NCBI GenBank assembly: GCA_963575645.1
Contig: OY754466.1
Location: forward strand, 44,300,001-44,364,000
Reading direction: 5' to 3'
From: Xanthostigma xanthostigma
Taxonomy: Eukaryota > Arthropoda > Insecta > Raphidioptera > Raphidiidae
DNA length: 64,000 nt
Shown here one piece after another: positions 1 to 12,388 of this stretch (the first letter of the stretch is position 1; every line of letters starts with the position of its first letter). The notes beneath the pieces are model-generated. The model had not been told where the DNA came from. It worked only from the letters and a program-made list of their open reading frames with translations, and searched no databases. A program made the position numbers and the translations under genes.

Positions 1-305
1 ACGGGAAATAATGTAGGTTAGTTAATAAATCCTTTTAAATGTATTATAAATTATGCTAATAAATATATATACATATTTTGCCCATTAAATAAATTATATT
101 TTGTAGATATGTGCTAAAGAGTGAGGTTATATTGTGTTCGATAAACTTTGAGACGAACCGACTGCATATTATTGTTCGTTTATGAATTTAACATGAGCAA
201 ATTTGAGGTATTTACGCATTATTCTTAATAAATATATTTTAAATAATTATGGCAGGAAGAAGTTTTACTTCAGTCGTGTGGTCTAAAGCACACTCGCTTT
301 TTTTA
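1..305 (-). repeat. Dispersed repeat, inverted copy of 41624-41921
   Basis: The segment from ACGGGAAATAATGTAGG to AGCACACTCGC is the near-identical reverse complement of 41624-41921, which lies inside a small Helitron. It is cut by the window edge. The inner part (GAAGTTTTACTTC next to a GTGTGCTTTAG block) recurs as a short piece at about 62423-62475. It looks like part of the same non-coding Helitron family; no ORF is present. Confidence 0.6.
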
Positions 306-797
306 TTAGTAATTATAATTAATGGACACGATTGCTCGATAGCATATATTTTGAATTTGACATTCGAAGGTCGATCATCGGTCATTGCTGAATTTTTAAT
401 ATCGCATTTACGTATCTTTTGAATTATTCAGTTTTAATGAAAACAATCCTTTGCTGAAAAAATGCGATGTGTAAAGGCAATTAAAATGTAAATAGATATT
501 GTTTATTTGACATTTTACATAAATTAAAAATGTACATAATATAATGCTTCTATATGTTTGTTCAGACAAAAAAAATACAACGTTATAAGCTCGTATTGCA
601 TTGAAATGATATTGCAATTTTTACGGTTTCAAGAGGTATTTATTTCACTATTCTGTTTGTCAATCTTCTAAAAGTTCTATAATAATGAAATTATTATAGA
701 AAATATTATGTATATGGATGACCCAAATTCAAATAAGCTTACACTGGGGAGTACAAAGAAAATATATAATTTAACAATCGAGTGGAATAACAGACAT
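306..797. other. Unassigned AT-rich stretch
   Basis: No convincing coding potential, RNA gene or repeat boundary is seen. A 69-codon open frame on the minus strand has no recognisable motif and the base composition of its surroundings. Confidence 0.5.
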
Positions 798-1320
798 TTT
801 ACCATTCTAATCCACAAGTGGGGAATGGTAACTACTAGAGTAGGTCAAAAATCACTTTTCAAAAATTTTACAATATCTTTCCGTTTTGAGGTCCCCCGAA
901 TCCAAAATACATATTTTTGAAAAAACTCTGTGCGTCTGTCAGTCTTTTAGTCTGTGAGCACGATACAGGTCAAACGGATGAGCAGATTAAAATCAAAAAT
1001 TGGGAGGATGTTTGATATGCAAATTTGGGGAAAATCGGCGCATGCGCAGAAGAGATATATGCTATAACGGTGTTTTTTATATAATAATGGTATACTTTTG
1101 AAAATTAAAAAAAATCTGCTGTTCATTTGTTTCGTACAACTGTCAGAAATAAACTAGTTCGGCATGCTTTGATTAATTTTTACATGACGTGGAACATATT
1201 ATGCAGGTAACCATGGCAACGAATAGCAAATATCATATTTTATTTTTTTTATTATAATCAAATGTCAATATTTTTGAAGTTGGAATGGTCCCGTCGCCCA
1301 ATTGGCTGGAATTTTTTTTA
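798..1320 (+). mobile_element. Long-TIR MITE (GGAATGGT family), truncated copy
   Basis: It begins TTACCATTCTAATCC and runs to a conserved block GGAATGGTCCCGTCGCCCAA. The same sequence recurs at 14048-14590, 15399-17783, 18961-19693, 34700-35262 and 49621-50502, with a fragment at 32190-32490. The complete copy at 18961 shows inverted termini of about 110 bp; this copy lacks the right terminus. Internal landmarks shared by all copies include a GGCGCATGCGCAGAAGAGAT block and a CCATGGCAACGAATAG block. It is non-coding, and short ORFs here are chance. Confidence 0.7.
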
Positions 1321-2323
1321 TTTATTTATGGTCAAACACTGTTGGAGTTAATCGATTTTTTGAATACAATAAAAAAAACATGAAGCTGGAATTAAACAGG
1401 TGTTACTAATTTCGCAATTGCAGAAATACCTATTTCAAATAACAGTATTTTTTTTAAATAATATGTCCTTTAAAAAATGTCAAAATTTCAAAAACTACGA
1501 AGAAAATGTAGATAGATAGATGTAAACTGAAGACAGTGATAGAGTGGCTTCTATAATGACATGGCGTTGAGAAACTAATTTAAAACGCAAAAAACTTTAA
1601 TATATCTTACCAACAGATGAGTTATCAGTACATGCACAAAATATCTGAGAATGATTGTTCTGGTGTGTTGAGTCTCATGCTTATCACACGGATTTATTGC
1701 TGTATCAGTTCATGGGATAGTCGATAGAGTATTATAATTAGAATTCCGAAACAAAAAAAATCATTTCAAAAATCACGGAGAAAATGCGAAAGGGATCTAG
1801 TAATCGTACGAGTGGTGTCTTTCATGGCATAACGTTGAGAAACTGATGTTAAACGCGTTATTTAAAACAATTTCGGTTTCAAAAGCTACCCTAATGAGAA
1901 ACATTTCTCGCAAAGTATCCAGCCTTAATGGTGGAAGCAAAGGATGCCAGATGGCGGAGGTAACGTGACTTCGAATAATAATACACCGCTCCGGTGTCCG
2001 GAAGATTCAGTGTACCTTGTTAGCACACTGGCATTTAGTATCAGACGTAAAACAACAAATTAACTCGATCTTTCTACTGAAGTAATTTAACTGATCTCAA
2101 CACTCTGTTATTAAATTACATAAAATACACAACAGACTGGCAGAGTTAATTTCAACTTAGATACAATTATTGTGCAATCGTCAAGTTATTTTTTAAAGAC
2201 TTCTTTCCTATTTGTTTATCTTAAATTATAATTTGACACGTCCTTTGCTTAAAATTTGATGACATTTCAGAATTCTTACGTTCTTATCTGAGAATTGGTG
2301 AAAGTAACAATTATATTTGTATA
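1321..2323. other. Unassigned AT-rich stretch
   Basis: There are no coding signs. Two loosely similar blocks containing GAGAAACTGAT/GAGAAACTAAT and GCATAACGTTGA/GACATGGCGTTGA (about 1545-1590 and 1815-1860) suggest an old internal duplication. Nothing else is recognised. Confidence 0.4.
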
Positions 2324-2878
2324 CAGTATGTAAAAATAGGAAAACTAGCATTGGGAAAAAATACTTGATCAGAGTTAGCCATGACTACATTTATTGTTAT
2401 TTCTATTGAATTATCGTGGTAATCTTGAGGATTTCCATTTTATTTTGATTTATTTTTATTTTACTTGGCTTTTTTAATAATAAAAAGCTCTTATAAAAAA
2501 TTATTTTAATTTTTTTGTACAAAAATAAAACAAAAAAAAACAACTCAATCTGTTTGCAAACATTTCATTCAAAAATTGTCTGACTGTGTGACGTATGCGC
2601 GTTGGTAAATCAGTGACCCAATGTCTTTAGGTTCAACACGAATAGGCGGAGATATTTGATCTCGTACCATATTTAAGTATTTTTGGGAATTTAATGTCCC
2701 ATTAATAAAAAAAGTCCGATTATGTTGTAATCATTTGAATATTTTCTTCGGCAGTATACACATTCATTTTGCAAAAGAATATTATCTGTCAAATTGAAAG
2801 ACAAAATTTCACTCTGATCCAGTCATTTTTTCCCAATGTTAATTTCCCTATGTGCACCTTACACGTATTTACATACTG
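2324..2878 (+). mobile_element. Mariner-type MITE (CAGTATGTAAA family), copy 1
   Basis: A 555-bp element bounded by TA on both sides. Its inverted termini begin CAGTATGTAAA and share the subterminal GCACATAGGGAAATTA / TAATTTCCCTATGTGCACC. Copies are at 21626-22198 (opposite orientation) and 40679-41232. The TA duplication points to the Tc1/mariner superfamily. It is non-coding. Confidence 0.75.
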
Positions 2879-4439
2879 TATAAGCATCAGTTTGTTTTTC
2901 AGGTTTTAATCTGAGAAATAGTGAAGTATTAACTGAATTTTTTTCATTCTTATTCAAAGTAAATATTAAATTAAAAATATGAACATTGATAATTCTGAAA
3001 ATTGAAGGTATGTAGCAATTATTATTATTTTATTCAACATAATTATTAACGTAAGTTTGAAACATGAATATTATTTAATTCAACACATTTATTAATTTAA
3101 GTTTTTTTAACATGAACTACTTTCTAGTTCATACGCTCCGCTGCCATCTTGCCTCTGTTTTTCTACATGACCACCAGGGTACACCAGTGGCGGCGTGGCT
3201 TTTTAAGACGTGGTGTTACAGGTATGATTTTTTTTTATAACTTCTTATGTTATTTGACGATTTTAGGAACAACAAAAAATAGTTTTTAATTATTTATCAA
3301 TCAAATTAAAGAAACCAATTCCATCAGAAATGTACAGGAAAAAAGCTGCTTAAGGAAAATCGAAACAGAAAAGTTTATGTACGATTTCTGATATAAACAG
3401 CTTTAAATCTAGATCGAAATATGCAATCTCCATTTGTTTTAAGTCTGAAAAACTTGAAAGTCATATCAGAAACCCAGCATTAGTGTACTTACAGAGTTCT
3501 AAAACTATTGAAGTAAAACCGCGACTGCAAAGTAACTCAGACTTTTTTTTGGACGGAAGTAACGTGTTTACGCAGTTTCCGCTATCGACTGACAGATGGC
3601 GGCTTCAAAACGCATCTGTAGAAACCATCTTGAACGAAAGGTGAAACGGAACGCAACAGAATAAACAAAGCCAACCTAATTTAATTTGTGAGTGATATTT
3701 CCAAAAAAATGAGAATTAAAAGAAGTTTTACTTTAATTGCGCATAAAAGTTACACCCACTCATATTTTTTTATTTTTACTTGCCGATCTCTAAGTTATCA
3801 CTCGAGCGACAAAGGCACTACACTTATTCAAATATATATTTAGGATTTTAATAAAAATAAAAATTCCGCACGGCACGGCGGTTACGCATTTTTAGGTAAG
3901 CAAACTTAAAACGCAGTTTTTTACTATAAAAATGTAAAAAACGCAAAAAATTTTGCTTTGATAACTTTTGCGTATATATGTTATACAAATTAATATAGGG
4001 TAAATGTACCATCTCTTGATTACCTGTGGTAGATCATTTTTTTTATAACTGTCTTTACCACCCGGCTTCGCTTGGGTAGATTTCGGTTTGACAATGGAAT
4101 AAGAGTATAGGTACTTAACATATTTCTCATATCTTCACCACTATTCGTAAATGCGTAACTCCTAACTCTCCCTGAAAATAGCCTTTACTGCAATATGCTT
4201 AAACTTTTTGCAACTTAAACGATATAACAGTTTTTTATCTCCTATTGACTGAAAACTGTTATTAAACAAATAAAAAAATAGGTACTTGATTTTTTGCCAA
4301 ACTCGTCAGTTTGTCAATGTGCCAACCAATTGGTTTTTGAGTGGTTTTTGGTGGTTATCATTGCCTAGGTATAAGTGTTTGATTAATAAACTTTGCATGG
4401 AAAATTATAATTGCACAAAAATATTAATATAAAAAAAAA
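2879..4439. other. Unassigned DNA with a dispersed repeat at 3590-3790
   Basis: Mostly AT-rich without coding signs. About 3585-3790 (ACAGATGGCGGC, CGCATCT.TAG.AAACC, then AGAAGTTTTACTTTAA) is a diverged direct copy of about 6185-6400, and part of it occurs inverted at about 60945-61010. A CCCGGCTTCGCTTGGG block near 4055 resembles the 3' hairpin of Helitrons on the minus strand but lacks the CTAG end. Confidence 0.4.
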
Positions 4440-5102
4440 TTGGTTGTCTGTAAAGTCGGTTTACGGACGATAGTTTTACGTGATAACGTATTCCGTAATA
4501 CATAACCTAAACCTCCCAAAATTTGGTTTCAATCCGCTTATCCTTGGTGTCGGAATGATAAGAAATGTCAAAAGTGACGTTTGCAACTGTCAAAGTATTA
4601 TGTTCATATAATAATTAGTTATTCCAATACTTAACTTAGAAGGCGTTGCATTTCACAAAATACTAATGTCAAAAAATTGAATTAAACATTAGAAATGCAG
4701 CCGTTTTCATGTTAAGACAAGACATACGTTATCTTCTAATTTCCATATACGGCAAACAAAGACGACCGACCGCGTCGCGCCATGCATTAGACAACATTGC
4801 ATTTATACAGCTATTTTTCTATATAAATTTGTATAAAAAAACTGTTTAGGCAAATTCTGTTATACGAAATCTATGTAAAATGTTCTCCTCTTTCGTTTAA
4901 GACTGGTTTCAAACCGATCTGATTTAAATTGAGCGAGAAATTAGCAAAAAGCACGCACAGGGTCAGGCGGAACGTTACGCGTTACGCGTTACGAACGTTA
5001 GGAACGTTAGGATTTAGGAACGTTACACTTTTTCGTGCATGCAGCCGGTGTTTTATCAATTTATAAGATTCATCAATTTATAAGACGTTATCACGTCAAA
5101 AA
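4440..5102 (-). repeat. Dispersed repeat with GTGATAACG termini, copy 1
   Basis: One end is TTGGTTGTCTGTAAAGTCGG followed by TTTTACGTGATAACGTA. The other end is GACGTTATCACGTCAAAAA, so the element has short imperfect inverted ends around TTT(G)ACGTGATAACG. Copies are at 31629-32631 and 61547-62260 in the opposite orientation. The middle has GTTACGCG/GTTAGGAAC short repeats next to a TGACCCTGTGCG-type block. It is non-coding, probably a non-autonomous DNA transposon; the superfamily is not determined. Confidence 0.6.
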
Positions 5103-5289
5103 GTAGTTATAGATGATCAACATTTGAGGTTATCAGCGAACATAAAATATAAGTTTAAACCCATTTTACTTAAGCAGATTGCGCTAAATTCATATTAGAG
5201 ATGCACTGCTATCGTTTTCACTTTCTGTTGTAAATCAATGAATAGACGCAAAATTGGTATACAGTAATATCGAGCAATAGCGAATATTT

Positions 5290-5362
5290 TGTCTATAGCT
5301 CAGTCGGTAAAGCATGAGACTCATAATCGTAGGGTCGTGGGTTTGAGTAACACGAAGGGCAA
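5290..5362 (+). pseudogene. tRNA-like relic (anticodon CAT)
   Basis: TAGCTCAGTCGGTAAAGCATGAGACTCATAATC and GGGTCGTGGGTTTGAG match the D arm, anticodon arm and T arm of the tRNA-Lys-like segments inside the Helitrons at 26398 and 46341. Here the anticodon position reads CAT. The acceptor ends do not pair and the T arm is altered, so this is not a working tRNA gene. The downstream T-rich tract also resembles the Helitron copies, so it is probably a detached fragment of one. Confidence 0.6.
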
Positions 5363-5363
5363 A

Positions 5364-7706
5364 TGTATTTTTATTTATTCTGGATCTTGTTCATTCTTGC
5401 AATAAAAAATATCTTTTTATCAACAAAGAAAGACTAAAAAGAACAAAAAAAAATTAGTGAAAAACACTTTTTAAAAATAAGCTTTAAGTACCTAATTGAA
5501 ATTCACTAAAAAAAAAAATATTTTTTTAAACTTAGGTCAAATATTATAAAAGCGTGGGTCGTGACCAAAATATTGTCATAGAGCTAACAACTCACGCTTT
5601 TATAATTATGAAAGTATATTATTCAAAAATATTTTTGTTTTAAAATGCATTTTAATAAAGCTTACTTTTAAAAAGTTTTTTTACTAATATTTTATTTTTA
5701 ATTAAAATGCCCATATAGTCTTTGAGTAAGTTTTTATAAAGGGATTACAATTGATGCCGCAGCTCGACTGTGGATCACACATTACACAAGCAACATACGT
5801 GCTCGTGCTGTTTGTACGCTATGTCTGCGTATAATAAAAGCTCACAAAACTTTAAAATCGCCTTGAAAAGATTATTACATGCTATATAAGCTATTTTATT
5901 AAAGACATACCTGTACGACGTATAACGGGTGTTTCAAATATACAAATCAGTGACGATGTTTTTGGAAAAAAATAAGAGAGCATATTTTATAAAGAACTTG
6001 TGAAAATAACTAAAATGCGGCGCTGTAAGAAGACAACATGAATATGTCTTTTGCAATGTCTGTTTCACAAAATCGAAGACCTGGCTGAAGCTAGTAGGAG
6101 CTTAGCAACGCCTTGAGCTTTTGACTTTGCGAAATTTTATTTGCAAAAAAAGTAGCTTGACGTTCAAATCGAAATACTGTAACGTACAGTTTCCGCTATT
6201 TAAAGACAGATGGCGGCATTAAAACGCATCTCTAGGAAACCGTTACGGTTGCAAACCAATAAAAATAGCCATCGTTAATTTACGAGTAATTTAATTAATT
6301 GTGAGTGAATATTTCCCAACAATTGAGAGTGGCAAAAGCAAATTAAAAGAAGTTTTATTTAACCGCGCGTAAAGGTTGCACGCACTTGTGTTTTTTTTTA
6401 TGAACGATCGAAAATTATGGTGTTGACACGTTTCTTCGAACATACAGTATGCTTTATTACACACCTGAACTGAATTTTAATATACATAATGTACAGTATA
6501 CGTAAAGTAAAAAAAAAAACCGACGATTTCTCAGGGCTAAGAGGTCGGTCACGGTTTGCTTGTTTCCTATAGAGACTGTCTCAAAATTATTCAGTCAAAA
6601 AAATTATTTAATAGTAATTCGATACAATAAAAAAACCGCCTACGGTTAACATTATTTATTTATTAAACATATTTAACCTCGGTAGATTACTACTTTCTGC
6701 TTTTACAAAACTGTCTTTCATGATGCGAAATCAATAAAATACGGAATGGAAGTTTATAAACCTGATAATAACTTGAAATAACTTCAAAATAACACACAGC
6801 ACAACATAAACGTATAGGTATAGTTTACAGACGAATAGAAATCTGTAAACGTGATAATCACTTGAAATAACCTCAAAATAACACACAGTACAGCATAAAC
6901 GCAGGTTAGTTTACAGACGAAGTGACGTCACGCCGGAATTCAACAGCGTTTTAGACTTTTGTAGAACAGATTAACAAATACAATTCTTAAAATTGAATTA
7001 TAAAATTTATATTGCATTATTATGAATAGAAATCAACATTTCTCGTTTGCTTTTTATAAAATCTATCAAAAATATATATTATTAGATTTTTTTACATGGT
7101 GCAAAATACCCTACTGTTGACGAAAAACATTTTGAAGTTAAACTTCTTTTTGTGCGGTAGGGTAAAATTGATTAAAAATGTAACGATTGTGTCGCAATGT
7201 ACTTATATTTTAAACATTATCACAGGTGGCCGCGAGGTAGAACAGTTGCTACCTAGCGTAAATTCGATCCCGGCGATCAGTGGCTTTATTTTTTTTACAA
7301 TACCAGTTTTACTTCTGTAGCGTGTAGTGTAAAATACACAGTATTTTTTGCTTGCCAGAGAAATAAATAGTAGTACCTATTTGAAATCGATAAGGTCTAG
7401 GACGAAGATTATAAAATATTAAACGTGTTGAAATCAATTTTGCGGATACTAAAATATGTAGGTAACGAATATAAGACTGAAACAAAGGTTACTGTATTCA
7501 TATAGTGCTAAGAGGTTTTATTGGTTTATTTTTTGGCGCGATAGCTTTGTTAGTGCTACAGGGAATTTATCTTTTTTAAACAATCAGTTTTTCTCGTTTA
7601 ATCATTTTGACCAAAAATAATAACTCATTTGTTGCTTATTTTTAAATTCTGAACAAGAACTTCAAAAAATTCGTTTTAATAATTTTTATAATACATTTTA
7701 TAATAC
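5364..7706. other. Unassigned DNA with a dispersed repeat at 6185-6400
   Basis: This holds the second copy of the repeat described at 3585-3790. A short direct duplication lies at about 6765-6810 and 6838-6925 (CACTTGAAATAACCTCAAAATAAC-like). The 74-codon open frame at 7096-7320 has no recognisable motif. No gene is supported. Confidence 0.4.
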
Positions 7707-8130
7707 AAAGGCCGCTGCACACGAGGCTAGATTTGCCGCTTGACTCCTTGCTAGATTTGAGTAGGTACTTATTTTCTAACGCTGGTTTTATTGATTGCTG
7801 TTATGTGCTCGCTTCACACGAGACTATTTTTCAAGTGTGTTTTGTGGATAGATCTGGTGCGCGCGCAGTGAGAACTCGAATATAAACACAGAGCAAAACG
7901 TGTCTGCTATTTGACTCTGAGCAGAATGACGCCGTGTGGGCGTTTGTTCAAGTTCCCACGTGAAGATACTGCTTCCTGATTGGTTCTTGCTCATACCTAG
8001 CAGCAAATCTAGCAGGGAAAATAGCCATTGTTCTAATTTTGAAACCTATCTTCTGAGCTAGCAAGGCAGTCTGCAGTGACGTCATTTCCAGCTTCGTACC
8101 CAGGTTACCGGCTCGTGTGCAGCGGCCTTT
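7707..8130. mobile_element. TIR element (AAAGGCCGCTGCACACGAG), copy 1
   Basis: Perfect inverted ends AAAGGCCGCTGCACACGAG and CTCGTGTGCAGCGGCCTTT enclose 424 bp. A second, more diverged copy is at 30344-30771. The ends resemble those of cut-and-paste MITEs, but no unambiguous target duplication is visible, so the superfamily is left open. The 60-codon frame inside is chance. Confidence 0.75.
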
Positions 8131-8830
8131 AGTTCCATGTGCAAACTGACGCGCATCTATTCACGGACATGCGCATGAGACTCAGAGTATAATAAGTGAG
8201 ACAGACGTAGTGTCTGCACCGAAGTGTTTAAGTCTTTCTCCCGATCTTTGCTAGCGATATTAAATATATGGGTGTTACCTACTTAGGAAACACGCCGTAT
8301 AAACCTTGAACACGGTTCCTTTTTATTATTTTTCCAAACCTAATCGGAATTCTAAAATAAAATTGATTCGAATCCGATTATTGAAATTATCTTTCACACA
8401 GTTCTAACCGGAACACGAAATGAAAATTCCAAATCAATACAATGTTATCTCCAACGCTAATATATAATCGATATTATACCCAGTGGTTGGTAGTTTAAAT
8501 GAAAAAATAATAGTCATATCCCATAATCTTGACTCGGTATATTTATACGCATATGTGAATAAATACAAGCTTAATGATAATGGCTGCGATTAATTTAATT
8601 TTTCAGTGACGTACGTTAATGTGAAAACCGAAAAAAATATTAAAGGCTCTCACAGACCTGCAAGGCGGCCCGAGTGGCGATAGCGATCGTGGTTGCGATC
8701 AGATCTAGACCACGATAACTCTCGACAGACTTATTCGATTTAAACAGAATTTCCTCTACATATTGGAATTCTTCACCGCACAAAGCCTATTTAAAACGGG
8801 CCCAATCGGGGGTTGAAAAAATTTTTTGCC
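8131..8830. other. Unassigned stretch with repeat fragments
   Basis: A fragment near 8640-8710 (AAAGGCTCTCACAGACCTGC, GGCGGCCCGAGTGG) looks like one end of a TIR element with no partner. No coding signal is seen. Confidence 0.35.
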
Positions 8831-9171
8831 CCAAAAAAAAACCGAAAAAATTTTCAGAATCGTTTCAAAATTAAAATTTAACCCTTTAGTAATTATTTAA
8901 ATGTGCTGCTAAAATTTAAAAAAATCGGCCCGACAGGACCGGACTTACAAATTTTATGAAAACGCAAGTTTACTGATGTGGATCATACTGAAAGGTGTAT
9001 ATAATTTGGTACAGATGTTGAATTGATATGTAGTATTGAAATTAAGTAAAAAAATGTTGTTTAAAGGGGTGTATTAAGGGGTAATTTTTTTTATTTTGTC
9101 CAAAAACCAAGTTAAGTTTATACAATAGAGCCACACTGCCTATAAAAGCAAATACACTATATTGTCGGCAG
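8831..9171 (+). repeat. Repeat paired with 59338-59668
   Basis: About 340 bp with landmarks CGGCCCGACAGG.CCGGACTTACAAATTTTATGAAA and TATATTGTCGGCA aligns in the same orientation to 59338-59668. It is non-coding and of unknown class. The hAT element at 9222 lies just beyond its end. Confidence 0.6.
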
Positions 9172-9221
9172 GGTTTGGCACTGCGACCCGGAGTTTTTAT
9201 TATTATTATTATCATATAAAT

Positions 9222-9601
9222 CAGGCCTGGGCAAATGGCGGCCCGCGGGCCGGATACGGCTTGCAGTAGACTTTTGTCCGACCCGCGAAGCATTTTATAA
9301 ATGATTAATAAGAGCGAAAATACTTTGCCAATATAATTTGGCGCATAAAAAAGTTTTTAGAAAAATAGTAAATAGCAAGGGCCACAACAGACGAGAAAAG
9401 ACCTTTGTGCTGCGGAAATGAAAGAACCTTTTTTTTGCTCTCCAAATTTTTGTTACGGAGATGAAAGGACCTTTTTTTTGGCTCTACAAATTTTTGTTGC
9501 GGAGATGAAAGGACCTTTTTTTTTGCTCTCCAAATTTTTGGCCCACAGTCAAATTTTCATCAGCAATGTGGCCCGACGATCAAAAGATTTGCCCGCCCCT
9601 G
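9222..9601. mobile_element. hAT MITE (CAGGCCTGGGCAA ends)
   Basis: A 380-bp element starting CAGGCCTGGGCAAATGGCGG and ending TTGCCCGCCCCTG, flanked by the exact 8-bp duplication ATATAAAT (9214-9221 and 9602-9609). The 8-bp duplication and CAG...CTG termini are diagnostic of hAT. The inside holds a 43-44-bp tandem repeat and no transposase. Confidence 0.9.
9404..9545 (+). repeat. 43-44-bp tandem repeat, about 3 units
   Basis: The units contain GAAAGGACC, a T tract, GCTCTCCAAATTTTTG and a GCGGAGAT-type junction, beginning near 9418, 9461 and 9505. The repeat lies wholly inside the hAT MITE. The open frame across it (9418-9645) is a product of the repeat and not a gene. Confidence 0.85.
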
Positions 9602-9949
9602 ATATAAATAGTAGAGAATACGCCCTTAAAAGCTACTTTTGTTGAAAGAATTTGATTTTATGCCACAAGCCTAAAACGTGTATTAGTAATTTCCTCTTTC
9701 TTTGAAATATCCGGTGCCACGCGACGTACAATAATGGAAAAAGTAAACTGTGAGACATTCCCCGTGTTTTAATTTAATAATACACAAATTTTCACTTGTT
9801 TGAAAATTATTTGACAACAAAATTGGAAACAAAAATACGATGCTAACAAAATTTTAATCAAATCTTTGATTAACGTCTGAACAGAACTCTTCAAATAAAT
9901 AAAATTGTCGACCAATTTTTCTCAGACCAATATATTGACTTAATAGGTA

Positions 9950-11207
9950 CCGTAAAATGGGGTGACTTTGACCAATTTTTAGGTTTGAACTAAAATTTCT
10001 ATGTGAAGACTACAAAAATTCAGGGATATTGTTTTTTGACAATATGGGTATTAGGTAGTACTAGCGTTAAGGGAAAGTAGTATCTTTAGTTTGTTTACCA
10101 TTATCAAGAAAAAAAATAAAATGGCGTAATAGTCAACTTCACCCCAAATGGGGTGAAGTTGACCACAGCTTTAATTTTCATTCTAATTGTTTATTTTAGC
10201 TAGTTGGGGTTAGTTTGTCCACAGGAATATGAAAAGAACATTTTATGAAACATTTATTTAAAAAAAAAACGAACATTAAAGTCCGAACAACCTAAATAAT
10301 GCAAAAAAGTAGAAATTAAACAGTTTACTTTAAATCAGATTGAAATTAAGCAGTTTATGTCAACAAAAATGTATATAAATATCACTAAAACTACTTTCAA
10401 ATCTAAAAAAAAAATTTAGCTAAAATTAAACGCCGAAAGGTCCAAATTAAACAAAAATTCCCCTCTGCGACCGGTTTTGGGTTCGTACAATTAATATTAA
10501 TTAATATGTATTTATTAATATTTTTTTAGAAGCCTGAGTTGCACTTATCTTTCCTTCTAAAACCTCTTCTAAGCATTTTTCTAATGTTTCTTCACTATAA
10601 TCTTTAAAAACTCGAGCACCTAAATATATTCTCGGCATATCGTCAAATTACACTTTTAAATAATTAAGAACTCAATTTTACAACCACTCACATTCATTCA
10701 TCAGAACAAACCGCGTTGTTAGAACAGTACAGACACACAAGACTGCAAGTTTTTGCAAGACTCTGCAAGCTAATCAACTTCACCCAGGCGGTCAAGTTAA
10801 CCCCAAAATCGTAAAAATATTGTCAAAGTTGAATATTTAGAATACTGCGATCCAGTTATTAAAGTTATGTAAAATATGATAATAAAGTGTTGACACAGAA
10901 AAATCACGTTATTAAAATAACGAAACATATTAGTCGTAAAGTTTCTGGTTTTGCAAATATTAATGATAGTTTGAGCACTACGAATTTTCATTAACTTTCA
11001 TATATGACTTTGGCTTCGTATGTATCATGTATAGATAAAAATTAAAACATTTTGTTTACATGAAAACTTTTGACAATATATTAGCTTAATATTTAAGCAA
11101 TAAAACTTCCGAATAATTATATCAATACGGAAAGTATTTAGCACTGAAACATTTTTTTAGTTTTTGGTCAACTTCACCCCAGTGGTCAAAGTCACCCCAT
11201 TTTACGG
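9950..11207. mobile_element. MITE with CCGTAAAATGGGGTGA termini
   Basis: A 1258-bp element with inverted ends CCGTAAAATGGGGTGACTTT / AAAGTCACCCCATTTTACGG and TA on each side, suggesting the mariner type. Subterminal copies of the GGTCAA(C/A)TTCACCCC motif occur internally (near 10132, 10775, 11166). The inside is AT-rich without a transposase ORF. It is inserted in a hammerhead retroelement. Confidence 0.75.
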
Positions 11208-11354
11208 TACTTTGGTATCCAAAACTACGTACTATAAAATTTGTTTGTTATTAATTTTTCATAAATTTTTTTAATCATTCATACTTTCAATCTTTCGTTA
11301 TTTAGATAATAAATAACTTAATACTAATTAATTTTATATATTTTTTAGATATTT

Positions 11355-11386
11355 CTGAAGAAGGTCCAAATCCGGATCGAAACGTC
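11355..11386 (+). ncRNA. Hammerhead-like ribozyme motif H1 (family 1)
   Basis: CTGAAGA, one extra A, stem II GGTCC/GGATC closing a six-base loop, GAAAC, then GUC as the NUH triplet. ACGU can form the short palindromic stem III known from Penelope-type hammerheads. Stem I pairing is weak here. Activity is untested. Confidence 0.55.
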
Positions 11387-11493
11387 ATCTTGTGTTATAT
11401 TGATTTGTAATTTTATCTATTAATTATTTTTGTCAATATATTGGTCTGAAAAAAATTGGTCGACAATTTTATTTATTTGAAAAATTTTAATCA

Positions 11494-12111
11494 ACTAAAC
11501 CAAAATGTCCGTCTTTCGGAAGGACTACGCATCTTCGCGATGGTACGGCTGCGGTTACCATGGTTACATTGTAACAACGCTGATACCATCGTGAAGTTAC
11601 TAAACTGGCCTTTCAAAAACCGGACATCACAATGTAACACCGATGTGTAACATTTCGAAAATGTTTTCAAAAAATTGAACAAAAAAAAGAGAAAGTGTTA
11701 TTTTGAGATCTGCGTCAATTCGATTATTAGAAATTATTTTTTAATTTTATTAAATTGACGGCAACCTCAAGTATTAATAATTATTCAAATACAGATTAAA
11801 AAAAATCTGGGAATTGGGGGTTTGTAATAGACGAGCTAAAGATTTTTTTTTTAACTTTTAATATCACTGGTTTAGCTGTGATCAGCTATTCACAGTGTAG
11901 ATAATAATAGAAATAAATACCTATCTAGAAATTATATACCTAAGTATCTAGAAAAATTTATGTCAATAGGGTACACCTACTGTTGTTACAATTTAACATG
12001 CACTTTTGATGACAAGGAAAGAGGAAAAAAATAGATAATAATAGTTGACTAGAGTGAAGCTAAAGAATATAGATACGTCACATAAACAATGGGACACTTT
12101 AGGACCTAGGT
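11494..12111. other. Unassigned AT-rich stretch
   Basis: Open frames of 63-64 codons on both strands near 11456-11682 overlap each other and lack motifs. No repeat boundary is recognised. Confidence 0.35.
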
Positions 12112-12380
12112 CATAGTTTCTCAACCGGTGATTTTTGAGTGGTCCGCGAGGTTTTTAAGGATGTTGCATTTTAAGGATTTTTAAACTATATTTGTTTGTT
12201 ACTGTCTGTTTTAATATACTTAAATATTGTTATGTCAGCATAGGGTGTTGCAAAATTAATTGTTTTGAATAAAAAAACAGTTATATAAATATTTATTATT
12301 TTATACCAATGTTGATGGTCCGCAATATATTTTTGAATTTTTTTGGTAGTCCGCGGATGTAAAAAGGTTGAAAAACTATG
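12112..12380. mobile_element. hAT-like MITE (CATAGTTTCTCAACC)
   Basis: Inverted ends CATAGTTTCTCAACC and GGTTGAAAAACTATG enclose 269 bp. The 8-bp flanks are ACCTAGGT (12104-12111) and CTCTAGGT (12381-12388), which differ at two positions. The termini resemble the common hAT ends of the form AGTGGTTCTCAACC. It shares its right flank with the next element. Confidence 0.65.
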
Positions 12381-12388
12381 CTCTAGGT

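Larger units (their letters stand above)
9861..11480 (+). mobile_element. Hammerhead retroelement, family 1, interrupted by a MITE
   Basis: Flanked by the exact 13-bp duplication AAAATTTTAATCA (9848-9860 and 11481-11493). The left end (AATCTTTGATTAACGTCTGA..., AAATTGTCGACCAATTTTT) is the inverse of the right end (AATTGGTCGACAATTTTA). A TA-flanked MITE of 1258 bp is nested at 9950-11207; without it the element is about 360 bp. The ribozyme-like motif is at 11355-11386. The long target duplication indicates retrotransposition. There is no protein-coding content. Confidence 0.75.
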
